Shown here one piece after another: positions 1 to 7,555 of a stretch of 37,238 nt of DNA. The notes under the pieces are model-generated. The model did no database searches, was not told the DNA's origin, and saw only the letters and a list, made by a program, of their open reading frames with translations. The stretch spans positions 1-37,238 of the forward strand of contig NZ_MUMI01000368.1 in assembly GCF_002155975.1 (NCBI RefSeq), given 5' to 3'. Positions within the stretch are counted from its first letter, which is position 1. The number at the start of each line of letters is the position of its first letter. The position numbers were made by a program, and so were the translations under genes. This DNA is from Amycolatopsis kentuckyensis (GTDB lineage Bacteria; Actinomycetota; Actinomycetes; Mycobacteriales; Pseudonocardiaceae).

Positions 1-1223
1 ACCGGGCGGTTCGCGCCGCCGGCGTAGGGGAGGGGGCCGCGGGCCAGGCGCATGTCGTCGGTTCCGGCGCCGGTCCAGTGCGGCACTTCGCCGGGGCTCT
101 GGTCGCCGTTGCCGCCGCCGAAGGCCGACACGTCGAGCGCGCCGTGCTCGCCGAGCATCAGGGTGGGCAGCAGGGCGGTGCGCGCCACCGACCGGTGCAG
201 CGCGGCCGCGGCCGGGTCGGGCCCGTTGCGGGTGAGCGCGGTGAAGGCGGGGTGGAACAGCGTCTCGACGTCCACCAGCATCGGCTGGTCGCCGCAGGCG
301 ATGAGGTTCTCGCAGTGCATGTCGGTGGCGTCGAGGGCGTAGAGGAGGGCGAGCAGCGCACCCTGGCGGCGGTAGAACAGTTCGACGCCGGCCTGGTCGG
401 CGCACGGCCGCGCGGGCACGTACTCGGCCCAGCCGTAGCCGTCGCGGGCCAGCACGCCCACCGGCCGCGGGGCGAGCCCGGGCCGTTCCTCGGCGAACCA
501 CCGCAGCAGATCGCCCCACCGGGCCAGCAGCCCGAGCGGCCGCGGCTTGTAGACGAGCTGCCGTCCGTCGGCAAAGCCGAGCACGGCCACCGCACGCCCA
601 CCGGAGTGCACGTCGCCGGCCCCGAGGGTCAGCTCGCTCAGCTCGGCGGTGCTCTCCGCGAGCAGCCCGGCCTGCAGGGCGTCCCGGTCGGCGGCGAACC
701 GCGTGAGCAGTTCGGCGACGGCGTCGGCGGTGCGCAGGCAGGTCTGGGCGAGCAGCCGGGCCAGCATCGGGTGGCGGCCCAGCACCTCGGTGAGGTGGCC
801 GCGGCTGCCGAGCAGGCGGAGGAAGTCGACGAACCGGTCACGTCCGGTCGCGCCGCGCAGCAGGCCCGCCTTCTTCGCGACGTGCAGCTCGAGGACGAAG
901 GTCCGGGCGGCGAGCGCGGTGAGCTGCCCGCAGAGCCAGGTCTCGACACCGGACCACACCCGCTCGGCGGCGGGCGCACGTTCGAGCAGCAGCTCCCGCG
1001 CGGCGCCGGCGAAAGGCAGCACGGCGTGCCGGAAGACGCGATCCCCCTCGGCCTCGACGGGAGCGGGCCAGTCACCCTCGGCCGGCAGCGAAGCCAGCAC
1101 GCGATCGGCGAGCACCGCCCAGGAGGGCCGCTCGAGGCCGCCCTCGCCGGGAAGGCGAGCGGCGGTCCACCAGGCCGGTGCCTCGTGGGGGGCCTGCTCG
1201 GGGCGCTCTACTGTCTGGCTCAC
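1..1223 (-). CDS. Class II lanthipeptide synthetase LanM, N-terminal part (3' end outside window)
   Basis: LanM enzymes phosphorylate and eliminate water from Ser/Thr of a precursor peptide, then cyclise Cys onto the dehydro residues. Only the first ~407 residues are visible, out of about 1000 usual for the family, so the rest of the dehydratase and the LanC-like cyclase lie outside the window. The visible part matches the DUF4135 dehydratase: LVYKPR with the phosphate-activating Lys at residue 226, DMHCEN at 301-306 (the Asp, His and Asn of the kinase-like site) and LVDVETLF with Asp318. The GTG start at 1223 gives the N-terminus MSQTVERPEQ. Its Shine-Dalgarno is weak and no better in-frame start lies upstream. 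A 334-base gap separates it from the upstream gene on the same strand, so it may have its own promoter. No Cys-bearing precursor was seen in the window. The family call is firm; the substrate is unknown. Confidence 0.93.
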   Translation of the reverse strand, partial: MSQTVERPEQAPHEAPAWWTAARLPGEGGLERPSWAVLADRVLASLPAEGDWPAPVEAEGDRVFRHAVLPFAGAARELLLERAPAAERVWSGVETWLCGQLTALAARTFVLELHVAKKAGLLRGATGRDRFVDFLRLLGSRGHLTEVLGRHPMLARLLAQTCLRTADAVAELLTRFAADRDALQAGLLAESTAELSELTLGAGDVHSGGRAVAVLGFADGRQLVYKPRPLGLLARWGDLLRWFAEERPGLAPRPVGVLARDGYGWAEYVPARPCADQAGVELFYRRQGALLALLYALDATDMHCENLIACGDQPMLVDVETLFHPAFTALTRNGPDPAAAALHRSVARTALLPTLMLGEHGALDVSAFGGGNGDQSPGEVPHWTGAGTDDMRLARGPLPYAGGANRP

Positions 1224-1259
1224 GCCGAAGAGATTCGCACTCAGGGAGATGCGCGTACA

Positions 1260-1276
1260 TGGGTACTCGCTACCCA
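1260..1276. promoter_or_regulatory. Inverted repeat upstream of the LanM gene
   Basis: TGGGTA / TACCCA arms around a 5-base spacer lie 37 bases upstream of the LanM start. A second short dyad, CCCCTGC / GCAGGGG, lies at 1287-1305. Either could be an operator or a hairpin in the LanM leader. No clear -10/-35 pair could be assigned. Confidence 0.3.
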
Positions 1277-1437
1277 GATTGGCGCCCCCCTGCTCCGGGC
1301 AGGGGAAGGGGATTGCTCACGCCCCCGGTGATCAGGGCGGCCCGGGAGTGGGGTTCGCCCAGGTCAGAGCAGGTGGCGGGCCCCCGATCGGAGTGCACGG
1401 GGTTCGCGCGGCCGGCCGGGTACACCCGAGGCGAGGC

Positions 1438-1546
1438 TGCGGTGTCCCGAGCCCGCCCTGCCGTGGTGTGCCGAGCCCGCGATGCCCCGAGCCCGCGGTG
1501 TGCCGAGCCCGCGGTGCTCGCCCTGCCGGTGGTGCCCCGAGGCCGC
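1438..1546. repeat. Imperfect tandem repeat, core CCGAGCCCGC
   Basis: The core CCGAGCCCGC recurs at 1447, 1471, 1487 and 1503, with a variant at 1537. Two of the steps are exactly 16 bases. This fills the right part of the 1224-1557 gap between the phosphopantetheinyl transferase stop and the LanM start. The left part of the gap holds the two short inverted repeats and nothing I could call a gene. The repeat could be a decayed terminator array or simple slippage expansion. Confidence 0.55.
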
Positions 1547-1557
1547 CCTGCCCGCGG

Positions 1558-2262
1558 TCACCGCAGCCTCGCGGCCATCGGCGTGCGGAGTTCCTCCAGC
1601 GTCCGCCGGTGCACCGAACGCACCGGCACGGTCGTGGCCAGCGCCGCGACCTGGCCTCCGGGCACCTCCAGAGCCCTGAGGTGGACGGGGTCCCGTGGCC
1701 AGCCCGGTACGTCCGAACGGGCGAGCGGCCCCCGCACGTCCACCCGGGCCGGGGCCGCGGCCAACCCCAGGCCCGCCAGTTTCATCGCCGCCTCCTTGCG
1801 GGTCCACGCCGTCAGGAGCCGGGCCGTCCGGTCTGCCGGGGCCGCCGCCGAAAACTCCCGGTGCTCCGAAGCCGACAGAACCACCCCGGCCAGCCCGGCC
1901 GGGTCCGCCGCCGCGGCCGGGTCCTCGATGTCCGCCCCGATCAGGCCCGTCCGCGCGACCGCCAGCAGCAGCCAGCGTCCGGTGTGGGACACCGAAAACT
2001 CGGGCGCGCCGGCCAGCCGGGGACGCCCGTGACCGGCATCGCCGCAATGCGTGCACATCCGGTCGATCGTCACCTCCCGTGGCGGGATGCCGACCGCCGA
2101 AGCTCCCCAAAGGCGTTGCAGCGCACGGGAAGCCACGAACACGTCTCCCGCCGGGGTCGCGGCCAGCCGGGCCCATCGCGCGCGCTCGGCGTCGCCGAGC
2201 AGGGAAACCCACTCCGGGCGGGGCCGGACCGGCACCAGCCAGACGTCGACGTGGCCGGTCAT
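1558..2262 (-). CDS. Sfp-type 4'-phosphopantetheinyl transferase
   Basis: Transfers the phosphopantetheine arm of CoA onto the Ser of carrier domains, turning the ACPs and PKS modules of this locus into holo form. The 234-residue length fits the Sfp family. The signature is plain: GADIED in the middle of the protein (Mg-binding acidic residues) and WTRKEAAMKLAGLG about 50 residues later. An earlier FSVSHTGRW segment matches the CoA-binding SHS region. The ATG at 2262 overlaps the protease stop (ATGA), so the gene is translationally coupled to the tricorn/GNAT/peptide operon. That coupling is the best evidence that the operon belongs with the polyketide genes. A second, AcpS-type transferase is encoded at 17072-17731, so carrier activation may be divided between the two. 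Confidence 0.94.
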   Translation of the reverse strand: MTGHVDVWLVPVRPRPEWVSLLGDAERARWARLAATPAGDVFVASRALQRLWGASAVGIPPREVTIDRMCTHCGDAGHGRPRLAGAPEFSVSHTGRWLLLAVARTGLIGADIEDPAAAADPAGLAGVVLSASEHREFSAAAPADRTARLLTAWTRKEAAMKLAGLGLAAAPARVDVRGPLARSDVPGWPRDPVHLRALEVPGGQVAALATTVPVRSVHRRTLEELRTPMAARLR

Positions 2263-5200
2263 GGTGCCTGCGGCAGCAGCAGGGCCGCCCTCGGTGCGGG
2301 CAGCTCGTCCGCCGGCGAGCCCAGCTCCGCCAGCAGGTGCGCGACCGCCGCGGCGAGCTGGTCGTCCTCGCCCGGCAAGAGCCGGTCCGGGGCCGGGACC
2401 ACCGCCAGGTCCGGCTCCACGCCGTGGTTCTCCAGCGACCCGCCCGCGTCGCCGAAGCGGTAGCGGAACTCCGGCTGGGTCGTGACCGTGCCGTCCACCA
2501 GCCGGTGCCGGGGCCACGTGGCGATCACGCCGCCCCAGCTGCGCCGGCCGATCAGCGGGCCCAGCCCGAGCGCGCGGAACACGTGCGCGAAGATCTCGCC
2601 GTCGGACCCGGTGTGCTCGTTGAGCAACGTCGCCATCGGGCCGCGCGGCGACTCCGTCGGATACGGTGCCATCCCGCTCCACCGCCCGTGCTCGGTACCG
2701 GTGCGGCGGCGGGCCAGCCGGTCGAGCAGCAGCGGTGACACGTGCCCGCCCGTGTTGAACCGGACGTCCACGATCAGCCCGTCGCGGTCGAGCTCGGTCA
2801 GGAACCCGCGGACGAAGTCGGCGTACCCGGCGCGCGTCATGTCGGGCACGTGCAGGTACCCCAGGCGCCCGCCGGACACCGTCCGCACGTACGCGCGGTT
2901 GCCCTCGGTCCAGTCCAGGTACCGCGCCCGCGCTTCGCCGGCGCACGCCCGGACGACCACGCGGTGCTCGGCCCCGCCCCGCCGCACGGTCAGCTCCACC
3001 TCCCGGTCGGCCTGCCCGACCAGGAGTTCGCCGGGACCCGGCGGGCCGACCCGGCGGCCGTTGACCGCGACCACGGCGTCGCCCGCGCGGATGTCCGCGC
3101 CGAGCCGGGCGCACGGCGAACCGGCCTTCGGGTTCCACGGGTCGCCGCGCAGGATCCGGGCGATCCGCCACGAGGAGCCGTCGGGCGGGGTGTCCCAGTC
3201 GACGCCGAGGAAGCCCTGCGCCTCGTCCGGCCCGGCGCGGTACTCGCCGCCGCGCTCGAACGCGTGCGACGTGCCGAGCTCCCCGTGCAGCTCCCAGATC
3301 AGGTCCGACAGCTCCGCCCGGCACGACACCAGCTCCGCGAGCGGCGCGTACCGGTCGTACACCGCGTCCCAGTCGAGGCCGGACATGTGGGCGTCCCAAT
3401 ACCCTTCGCGCTGCAGCCGCCACGCCTCGCGGAACATCTGCCGCCACTCCGCGGACGGGTCGAACGGCACCTTGACGCGCCCGAGGTCGACCCAGCCGGT
3501 CGCCGGGCCCGGCTCCTCGCCGTCGGGCGGATCGCCGGCGACGTCGGCGCGCAGCACCCGCAACCGGCTGTCGGTGCGGTGCAGCACCACGTCGCCGCGG
3601 ACGTCGAGCTCGTCGACCGCGCCGAGGCAGCCTTCGGTGACGCGGCCCGTGCCGAGGTCCACCAGCGACACCGTGCCCTCGGCGCCGGTGCCCGGGTGCG
3701 CCGGGTCGGGCGCGGCGAGCGGCACCGACAGCAGCAGCACCCGGCCGGGCAGCGCCGCGATGTCGCTGTAGCGGCCCTCCGGCACCGGGAACGCCGCCAC
3801 CCGCCGGGAGATCCCGTCGAGGTCGATCGTCACCCGGCCGTCGCCGCGCGGGACGGGCAGCACCTGCCCGGGCACCGCGGTCCGCGTCTCGAACGGCGAG
3901 GGCTCGTCCGCCCGCAGCGTGATCAGGTACGGCCGCGAGCCGAACGGGAACCCGACGTCGAACTGCACCTGGTCCAGCTCCGGCGTGAGATCGCGCTGGC
4001 CGAGGAAGTACAGGTACCGCCCCGACGGGTCGAACGCCGGGCGCGCGTCCCGCACCACCGGCTCGGTGACCCGGTGGGTGCGCCCGGACGCGGTGTCGGC
4101 GAGCTTGATCGACGACGTGCGCGGCGACTCCGGGAACGTGTAGGCCAGCCACCGGCCGTCGGGCGACCACGCGAGGTCCTCGATGCGCTCGTGCCGGCTC
4201 GCGTCGAGCAGCCGGGGCCGGGGGAGCACGTCGGCGGTGTCCACGATCCACACGCGCTGGCGGCTGGTCGCGAAGGCGACGAGCCCGGACGCGGGGGAGG
4301 CGGTCAGCTCGGTGATGTGCCCGACGCCGCCGGCGACCAGCACCGGGGCGTCTTCGCCGCCCTCGGCGTCCAGCAGCACGATCCGCTCGTCCGGGCTCTC
4401 GTCGGCGGCCACGGCGACGAGCTGCCGCCCGCCGGCCAGCCAGCGCAGCAGCCGGTAGCGGACGCCGTCGGCGCGGCCGTGGCCGCGGACCGGCCCCGAC
4501 CAGTGCTCGAAGGTGAACGCCTTGCCGCGGGCGGTCACCGCGAGCCGCGTGCCGTCGGGGGACAGCCGAGCGCCGTCGAGGTACTCGCCCGCGGGGGCGA
4601 ACCGGCGGCCGCGCTGCGGGGCCGCGCCGCCGAGGTCCACCTCCACCGGGCGCGCGCCGCGCGCGTCGAGCAGGTGCAGCCGGGCGCCCGCGGTGTAGAC
4701 CAGCCGGGTGCCGTCGGTGGTGAGCCCGCGCGCGTAGTGGTCGTGGTGGTCGGTGTGGCAGCGCAGGTCGGTGCCGTCGGGCAGGCACGAGTAGACGTTG
4801 CCGATGCCTTCGTGGTCGCTGATGAAGTGCACGCGATCGCCGGCCCAGCAGGGATCGGCGACGTTCCCGGGCAGCGCGACGAGCCGCGTGAACGGCCCGG
4901 ATTCCTGCTCGGCGTACCACAGCTCGCCGGTGCCGCCGCCGCGGTAGCGCTTCCACCGCGCGGGATCCGCGGTGTTGCGGCCGACGACGACCCCGCCGTC
5001 GCCGAAGGCGATCGTGTCGGCCGGGCCGAGCCGCAGCGGCCGCGCGGGACCACCCGACGAGGACACCGAGAACAGGCGCGCCCCGAAGCCGGACGGCTGC
5101 TCGGCGTCGGTCGCGTAGAGCACTTCGCCGGTGTGCGGGTGCCAGCCGACGGTGCCGCACCGGCCGGCCTGGTGGGTCAGCCGGCGGGGCCGGCCGCCCT

Positions 5201-5426
5201 CGGCCGGCATGACGTACACCTCGGCCGGGCCGTCGTAGGTGCCGACGAACGCGATTTCGGTGCCGTCCGGGGAGATCCGCGGCCGCCGGGCTTCACCGGG
5301 GCCCGCGGTCAGGCGGTGCGCCCGGCCACCCTCGGCGGGGACGGACCACAGGTCGTCCTCGCAGGCGAAGTACAGGGTATCGCCGGAGATCGCGGCGGTG
5401 CGCAGATATCCGGCCCGCCCGGTCAC
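2259..5426 (-). CDS. Tricorn-type serine protease (S41 core, beta-propeller and PDZ)
   Basis: Tricorn proteases are cytoplasmic peptidases that trim oligopeptides to short products. The 1055 residues are close to the ~1070 of classical tricorn. The N-terminal ~600 residues are WD/TolB-like propeller repeats (ISPDGTEIAFVG, LSPDGTRLAVT, WSPDGRWLAYT). The C-terminal half has a core domain starting near GYWDAHMSG, a PDZ domain (IRAGDAVVAVNG) and the S41 catalytic core. Ser720-His721 in GTSHAFERG and nucleophile Ser941 in GSDGE match the Ser-His and Ser of tricorn, and ENHGVEPD near the end probably carries the Glu. No signal peptide was seen. The GTG at 5426 overlaps the preceding GNAT stop (GTGA). 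Inference: it processes or degrades the acylated peptide, or releases product from it. A housekeeping peptidase captured by the operon is the alternative. Confidence 0.93.
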   Translation of the reverse strand: MTGRAGYLRTAAISGDTLYFACEDDLWSVPAEGGRAHRLTAGPGEARRPRISPDGTEIAFVGTYDGPAEVYVMPAEGGRPRRLTHQAGRCGTVGWHPHTGEVLYATDAEQPSGFGARLFSVSSSGGPARPLRLGPADTIAFGDGGVVVGRNTADPARWKRYRGGGTGELWYAEQESGPFTRLVALPGNVADPCWAGDRVHFISDHEGIGNVYSCLPDGTDLRCHTDHHDHYARGLTTDGTRLVYTAGARLHLLDARGARPVEVDLGGAAPQRGRRFAPAGEYLDGARLSPDGTRLAVTARGKAFTFEHWSGPVRGHGRADGVRYRLLRWLAGGRQLVAVAADESPDERIVLLDAEGGEDAPVLVAGGVGHITELTASPASGLVAFATSRQRVWIVDTADVLPRPRLLDASRHERIEDLAWSPDGRWLAYTFPESPRTSSIKLADTASGRTHRVTEPVVRDARPAFDPSGRYLYFLGQRDLTPELDQVQFDVGFPFGSRPYLITLRADEPSPFETRTAVPGQVLPVPRGDGRVTIDLDGISRRVAAFPVPEGRYSDIAALPGRVLLLSVPLAAPDPAHPGTGAEGTVSLVDLGTGRVTEGCLGAVDELDVRGDVVLHRTDSRLRVLRADVAGDPPDGEEPGPATGWVDLGRVKVPFDPSAEWRQMFREAWRLQREGYWDAHMSGLDWDAVYDRYAPLAELVSCRAELSDLIWELHGELGTSHAFERGGEYRAGPDEAQGFLGVDWDTPPDGSSWRIARILRGDPWNPKAGSPCARLGADIRAGDAVVAVNGRRVGPPGPGELLVGQADREVELTVRRGGAEHRVVVRACAGEARARYLDWTEGNRAYVRTVSGGRLGYLHVPDMTRAGYADFVRGFLTELDRDGLIVDVRFNTGGHVSPLLLDRLARRRTGTEHGRWSGMAPYPTESPRGPMATLLNEHTGSDGEIFAHVFRALGLGPLIGRRSWGGVIATWPRHRLVDGTVTTQPEFRYRFGDAGGSLENHGVEPDLAVVPAPDRLLPGEDDQLAAAVAHLLAELGSPADELPAPRAALLLPQAP

Positions 5427-6004
5427 GACCGGGCCTCGATGCGCTCGCGGATCCGCTCGGCCAGCTCGCGACGGCGTTCCTCGGCGGAGGCCTCGTGCTG
5501 CCGGATGTCCTCGTCGGACAGGGTCCAGTAGCACGCCGTCCGCCATTCGCCGACGGTGTGGGAATCCCGTTCGCAGCGGACCTGGTGCTGGGCTTCGAGG
5601 GCTTCGGCGGACAGGAACATGGTGTTGTGCGTGAGGACCTGGTTGACGATCACGCGCATGTTGAGCTCGTCGCGCAGGTGCTTGTGCACCGCGTAGACGG
5701 CGAACGCGCCGAGCCCGCGGTCGCGCGGCAGCACGCCGAAGGACAGCTCGCAGCGCTGCGCGCGCCAGTCGATCGAGGTGATCCACGCGAACCCCATCAC
5801 GCGGCCGTGCGCGCCGCACACGGTGAAGATCCGCTTGGTGCGGTGCTCTTCGGTGATCGTGCGCAGCTGCCGCGCCTGCAGGCCGTCGTCTCCCGCGCCG
5901 ACGGCGAAGTCGGTGAGGTTGGCCGTGAACCGCGCCTCGCGCAGCAGTTCCGTGCGCAGCGGGACGTCCTCTTCGGTGAAGTGCCGGACGGTCACGATCG
6001 GCAT
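5423..6004 (-). CDS. GNAT-family N-acyltransferase (RimJ/RimL-like), fourth of four
   Basis: GNAT enzymes move an acyl group from CoA, or sometimes an ACP, to an amine. This 193-residue protein starts MPIVTVRHFTEEDVPLR, the typical first GNAT strand. It has VMGFAWITSIDWRAQRCELSFGVLPRDRGLGAFAVYAVHKHLRDEL, shortened here to its landmarks: ELSFGVLP is the beta-4 strand and RDRGLG is the Q/RxxGxG acyl-CoA pyrophosphate loop, the clearest in the four GNATs. The C-terminal ~40 residues are charged and helical. The ATG at 6004 overlaps the previous gene by 13 bases and the stop overlaps the protease start. Substrate is unknown. The context makes a Lys side chain or N-terminus of the repeat peptide, or an amine of the polyketide starter, the candidates. 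Confidence 0.85.
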   Translation of the reverse strand: MPIVTVRHFTEEDVPLRTELLREARFTANLTDFAVGAGDDGLQARQLRTITEEHRTKRIFTVCGAHGRVMGFAWITSIDWRAQRCELSFGVLPRDRGLGAFAVYAVHKHLRDELNMRVIVNQVLTHNTMFLSAEALEAQHQVRCERDSHTVGEWRTACYWTLSDEDIRQHEASAEERRRELAERIRERIEARS

Positions 6005-6429
6005 GGCTCCTCCTTCACCAGGACCAGCAGGTCGTGGAACGCGTGGCCGGCGTAGTGGTGGCCGGGCAGCACGCCGCTGCGGGCGAACCCGGCCCCGAGG
6101 AACGCGGCGGCGCCGTCCTCGGGCACCAGCGCGACGAACGACGTCCGCCGCTGGTAGGTGGTGAGGTGGCCGAGCAGCGCCCGCACCGGCTCCGGGCCGG
6201 CGGACGTGCTCGAGACGTACGCCTGGCGCGGCTGCGCCCGGTTCGGCACGCAGCCGACCAGCGCGCCGCCCGCGGCGTACACCTGGGCTTCGCGGCGGGT
6301 GAGCTCCCGCGCGAGCAGGGCGTCGTTCTGGGTGACCGGGTCGGTGCCGAGGAACCCGCGCGCGGCGTCCCCCGCGCGGCGCAGTCCCTGGGCGGCTTCG
6401 GCGGGCGACAGCGGTCTCAGGTCAGTCAT
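5992..6429 (-). CDS. Short GNAT-like acyltransferase, third of four
   Basis: A 145-residue protein with a GNAT-like layout: a helical N-terminus, AQVYAAGGALVGCVPNR as a central strand pair, then LLGHLTTYQRRTSFVALVPEDGAAAFLGAGFARSGVLPGHHY in landmarks: TSFVALVP is a strand and AAAFLGAGFARSGVLPGH is the typical GNAT end (helix, GF, strand). The usual R/QxxGxG pyrophosphate loop is not recognisable, so it may be catalytically weak or a non-catalytic partner. The start overlaps the preceding gene by 8 bases and the end overlaps the next by 13, which indicates co-translation with the other three GNATs. Function is not known. Confidence 0.7.
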   Translation of the reverse strand: MTDLRPLSPAEAAQGLRRAGDAARGFLGTDPVTQNDALLARELTRREAQVYAAGGALVGCVPNRAQPRQAYVSSTSAGPEPVRALLGHLTTYQRRTSFVALVPEDGAAAFLGAGFARSGVLPGHHYAGHAFHDLLVLVKEEPCRS

Positions 6430-6868
6430 GGCGGATCGTCCCCCAGATCTCCCGTGCGGCGGGTGCGCCGTCGAACCAGGTGGCGGCCGGGACGAGGGCT
6501 TCGCGCCGGAACCCGGCCGCGGCCAGCGCTTCGGTGCCGGGCGTGGTGACCCAGCCGTACAGGCGCCGCAGGTTCAGGCCGGTGAAGCCGTGCTCGACGG
6601 CGGCCCGGAGCAAATCGTCCACCTCGGACTGTCTGTTGTGGACACCTATTTCGACGCGGGCCCGCCGGTGCACCCAGTCGATGTCGGTGTAGCGGACGAA
6701 GGCGCCGTCGGTGACGCACAGCTCTTCGTCGTCCCCGGCGGGCGGGGGAACCTCGGTCGGGGCGGCGAGCGCGGGCCAGTCTTCGAGGGGCAGCCCGAGC
6801 AGCTCGCCGGCGAGCCACGGCCCGCTCAGCAGCCCGCGGTCGGTGCCGCGGTATCCGCGCAGTTTCAT
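6422..6868 (-). CDS. GNAT-like acyltransferase, second of four
   Basis: A 148-residue protein beginning MKLRGYRGTDRGLL. The middle strand YTDIDWVHRRARVEIGVHN and the C-terminal GWVTTPGTEALAAAGFRREALVPAATWFDG are typical of GNAT enzymes of the RimJ type: IGV is beta-4 and AAGF-R is the helix-4/strand-6 turn. The canonical RxxGxG loop is replaced by NRQSEVDDLL, so cofactor binding is doubtful. The ATG at 6868 overlaps the previous stop (ATGA). A longer upstream frame exists, but only this start fits the coupling pattern. It probably acts with its three neighbours. Substrate is unknown. Confidence 0.72.
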   Translation of the reverse strand: MKLRGYRGTDRGLLSGPWLAGELLGLPLEDWPALAAPTEVPPPAGDDEELCVTDGAFVRYTDIDWVHRRARVEIGVHNRQSEVDDLLRAAVEHGFTGLNLRRLYGWVTTPGTEALAAAGFRREALVPAATWFDGAPAAREIWGTIRHD

Positions 6869-7398
6869 GACTCCGCCCAGACCCGCGAGAAGAAGACCGT
6901 GCCGCGGCGACGGCCTTCGTAGGTGGTCACGCCGGCGAGCGTGCCCTCTTCGGTGAGCCCCGCTTCCCGCGCGAAGGCGAGGCCGGCCGGGTCGAACTCG
7001 GGGAACCGGACCGACAGCCGCACCAGCTCGTGGCGCCACCGCAGCGCCCGCACGATCTCGCGGTAGGCGTCGCACCACCAGTGGGTCGGGGTGGTCGAGC
7101 GCAGGCGCAGGTGCAGGACGTAGTGGCAGCCGTGCTCGCTGCCCTCGTGCTCGAGGGCGTAGAGGCCGATGGGCTCGCCGTCGGCGCAGAGCACGCGGGT
7201 GTCGTCGCCGAGGAGCCGGAGGATCTCCCACTCGGGCCGCGTGTCCGGCCGGTCGGTGCGGAAGAAGAAGCCGGGGTCGGTGAACAGCGCGAGCACGGCC
7301 GGCCGGTCGGCGTCCGCGCAGGCGCGGGCCGACCAGCGCGGCAGCACGCGGTCCGCCGGAGTGGCGGCGAGCGGCGCGGCGGGCGCGATCGAGGTCAT
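6865..7398 (-). CDS. GNAT-family N-acyltransferase, first of four
   Basis: A 177-residue GNAT-like protein. Features seen are LPRWSARACADADRPAVLALF (first strand and helix), ILRLLGDDTRVLCADGEPIGLYAL (beta-2/beta-3), HYVLHLRLRS (beta-4) and FAREAGLTEEGTLAGVTTYEGR (terminal helix, turn and strand). The pyrophosphate loop between HLRLRS and WWCDAYREIVRAL is not canonical. The ATG at 7398 has a good GGGAGGGG ribosome site just upstream. It is the first enzyme gene after the repeat peptide, separated from it by two stem-loops. Four GNAT genes in a row with 4-13 base overlaps suggest that several distinct acylations, or a multi-subunit enzyme, act on one substrate. Confidence 0.8.
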   Translation of the reverse strand: MTSIAPAAPLAATPADRVLPRWSARACADADRPAVLALFTDPGFFFRTDRPDTRPEWEILRLLGDDTRVLCADGEPIGLYALEHEGSEHGCHYVLHLRLRSTTPTHWWCDAYREIVRALRWRHELVRLSVRFPEFDPAGLAFAREAGLTEEGTLAGVTTYEGRRRGTVFFSRVWAES

Positions 7399-7432
7399 GG
7401 CCCCTCCCGGGCTGGTGGACTGGCGGGTAAAG

Positions 7433-7474
7433 CCGCGGGAGCGGCACTTCGACGTGAAAGTGCCGCACCCGCGG
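7433..7474 (-). terminator. Long stem-loop (second of two) before the GNAT genes
   Basis: Arms 7433-7449 and 7458-7474 are 17 bases each with one mismatch, around an 8-base loop. The inner arm is GCGGCACTT / AAGTGCCGC. It lies between the peptide stop and the first GNAT start and has no U-tract. It probably acts as an attenuator or mRNA-stabilising element that lets the peptide be made in excess of the enzymes. Confidence 0.6.
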
Positions 7475-7485
7475 TGGCCACAAGA

Positions 7486-7509
7486 CCGGCACTTTCCGTG
7501 AAGTGCCGG
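7486..7509 (-). terminator. Stem-loop (first of two) after the repeat-peptide gene
   Basis: Perfect 9-base arms CCGGCACTT / AAGTGCCGG around a 6-base loop, 47 bases past the peptide stop. It shares the core GGCACTT...AAGTGCC with the next stem-loop, so one may derive from the other. It is likely a partial terminator between peptide and enzymes, as is common in RiPP operons. Confidence 0.6.
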
Positions 7510-7555
7510 GTTCGGCGGGACAGCGACGCGGGCGCGCCGCCGTCCCGCCGGGAGG

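Noticed and set aside
1571..2212. Long open frames on other strands and frames across PKS, protease and ligase genes
   Set aside because: They are Arg/Ala/Pro-rich shadows typical of >70% GC DNA and match no family.
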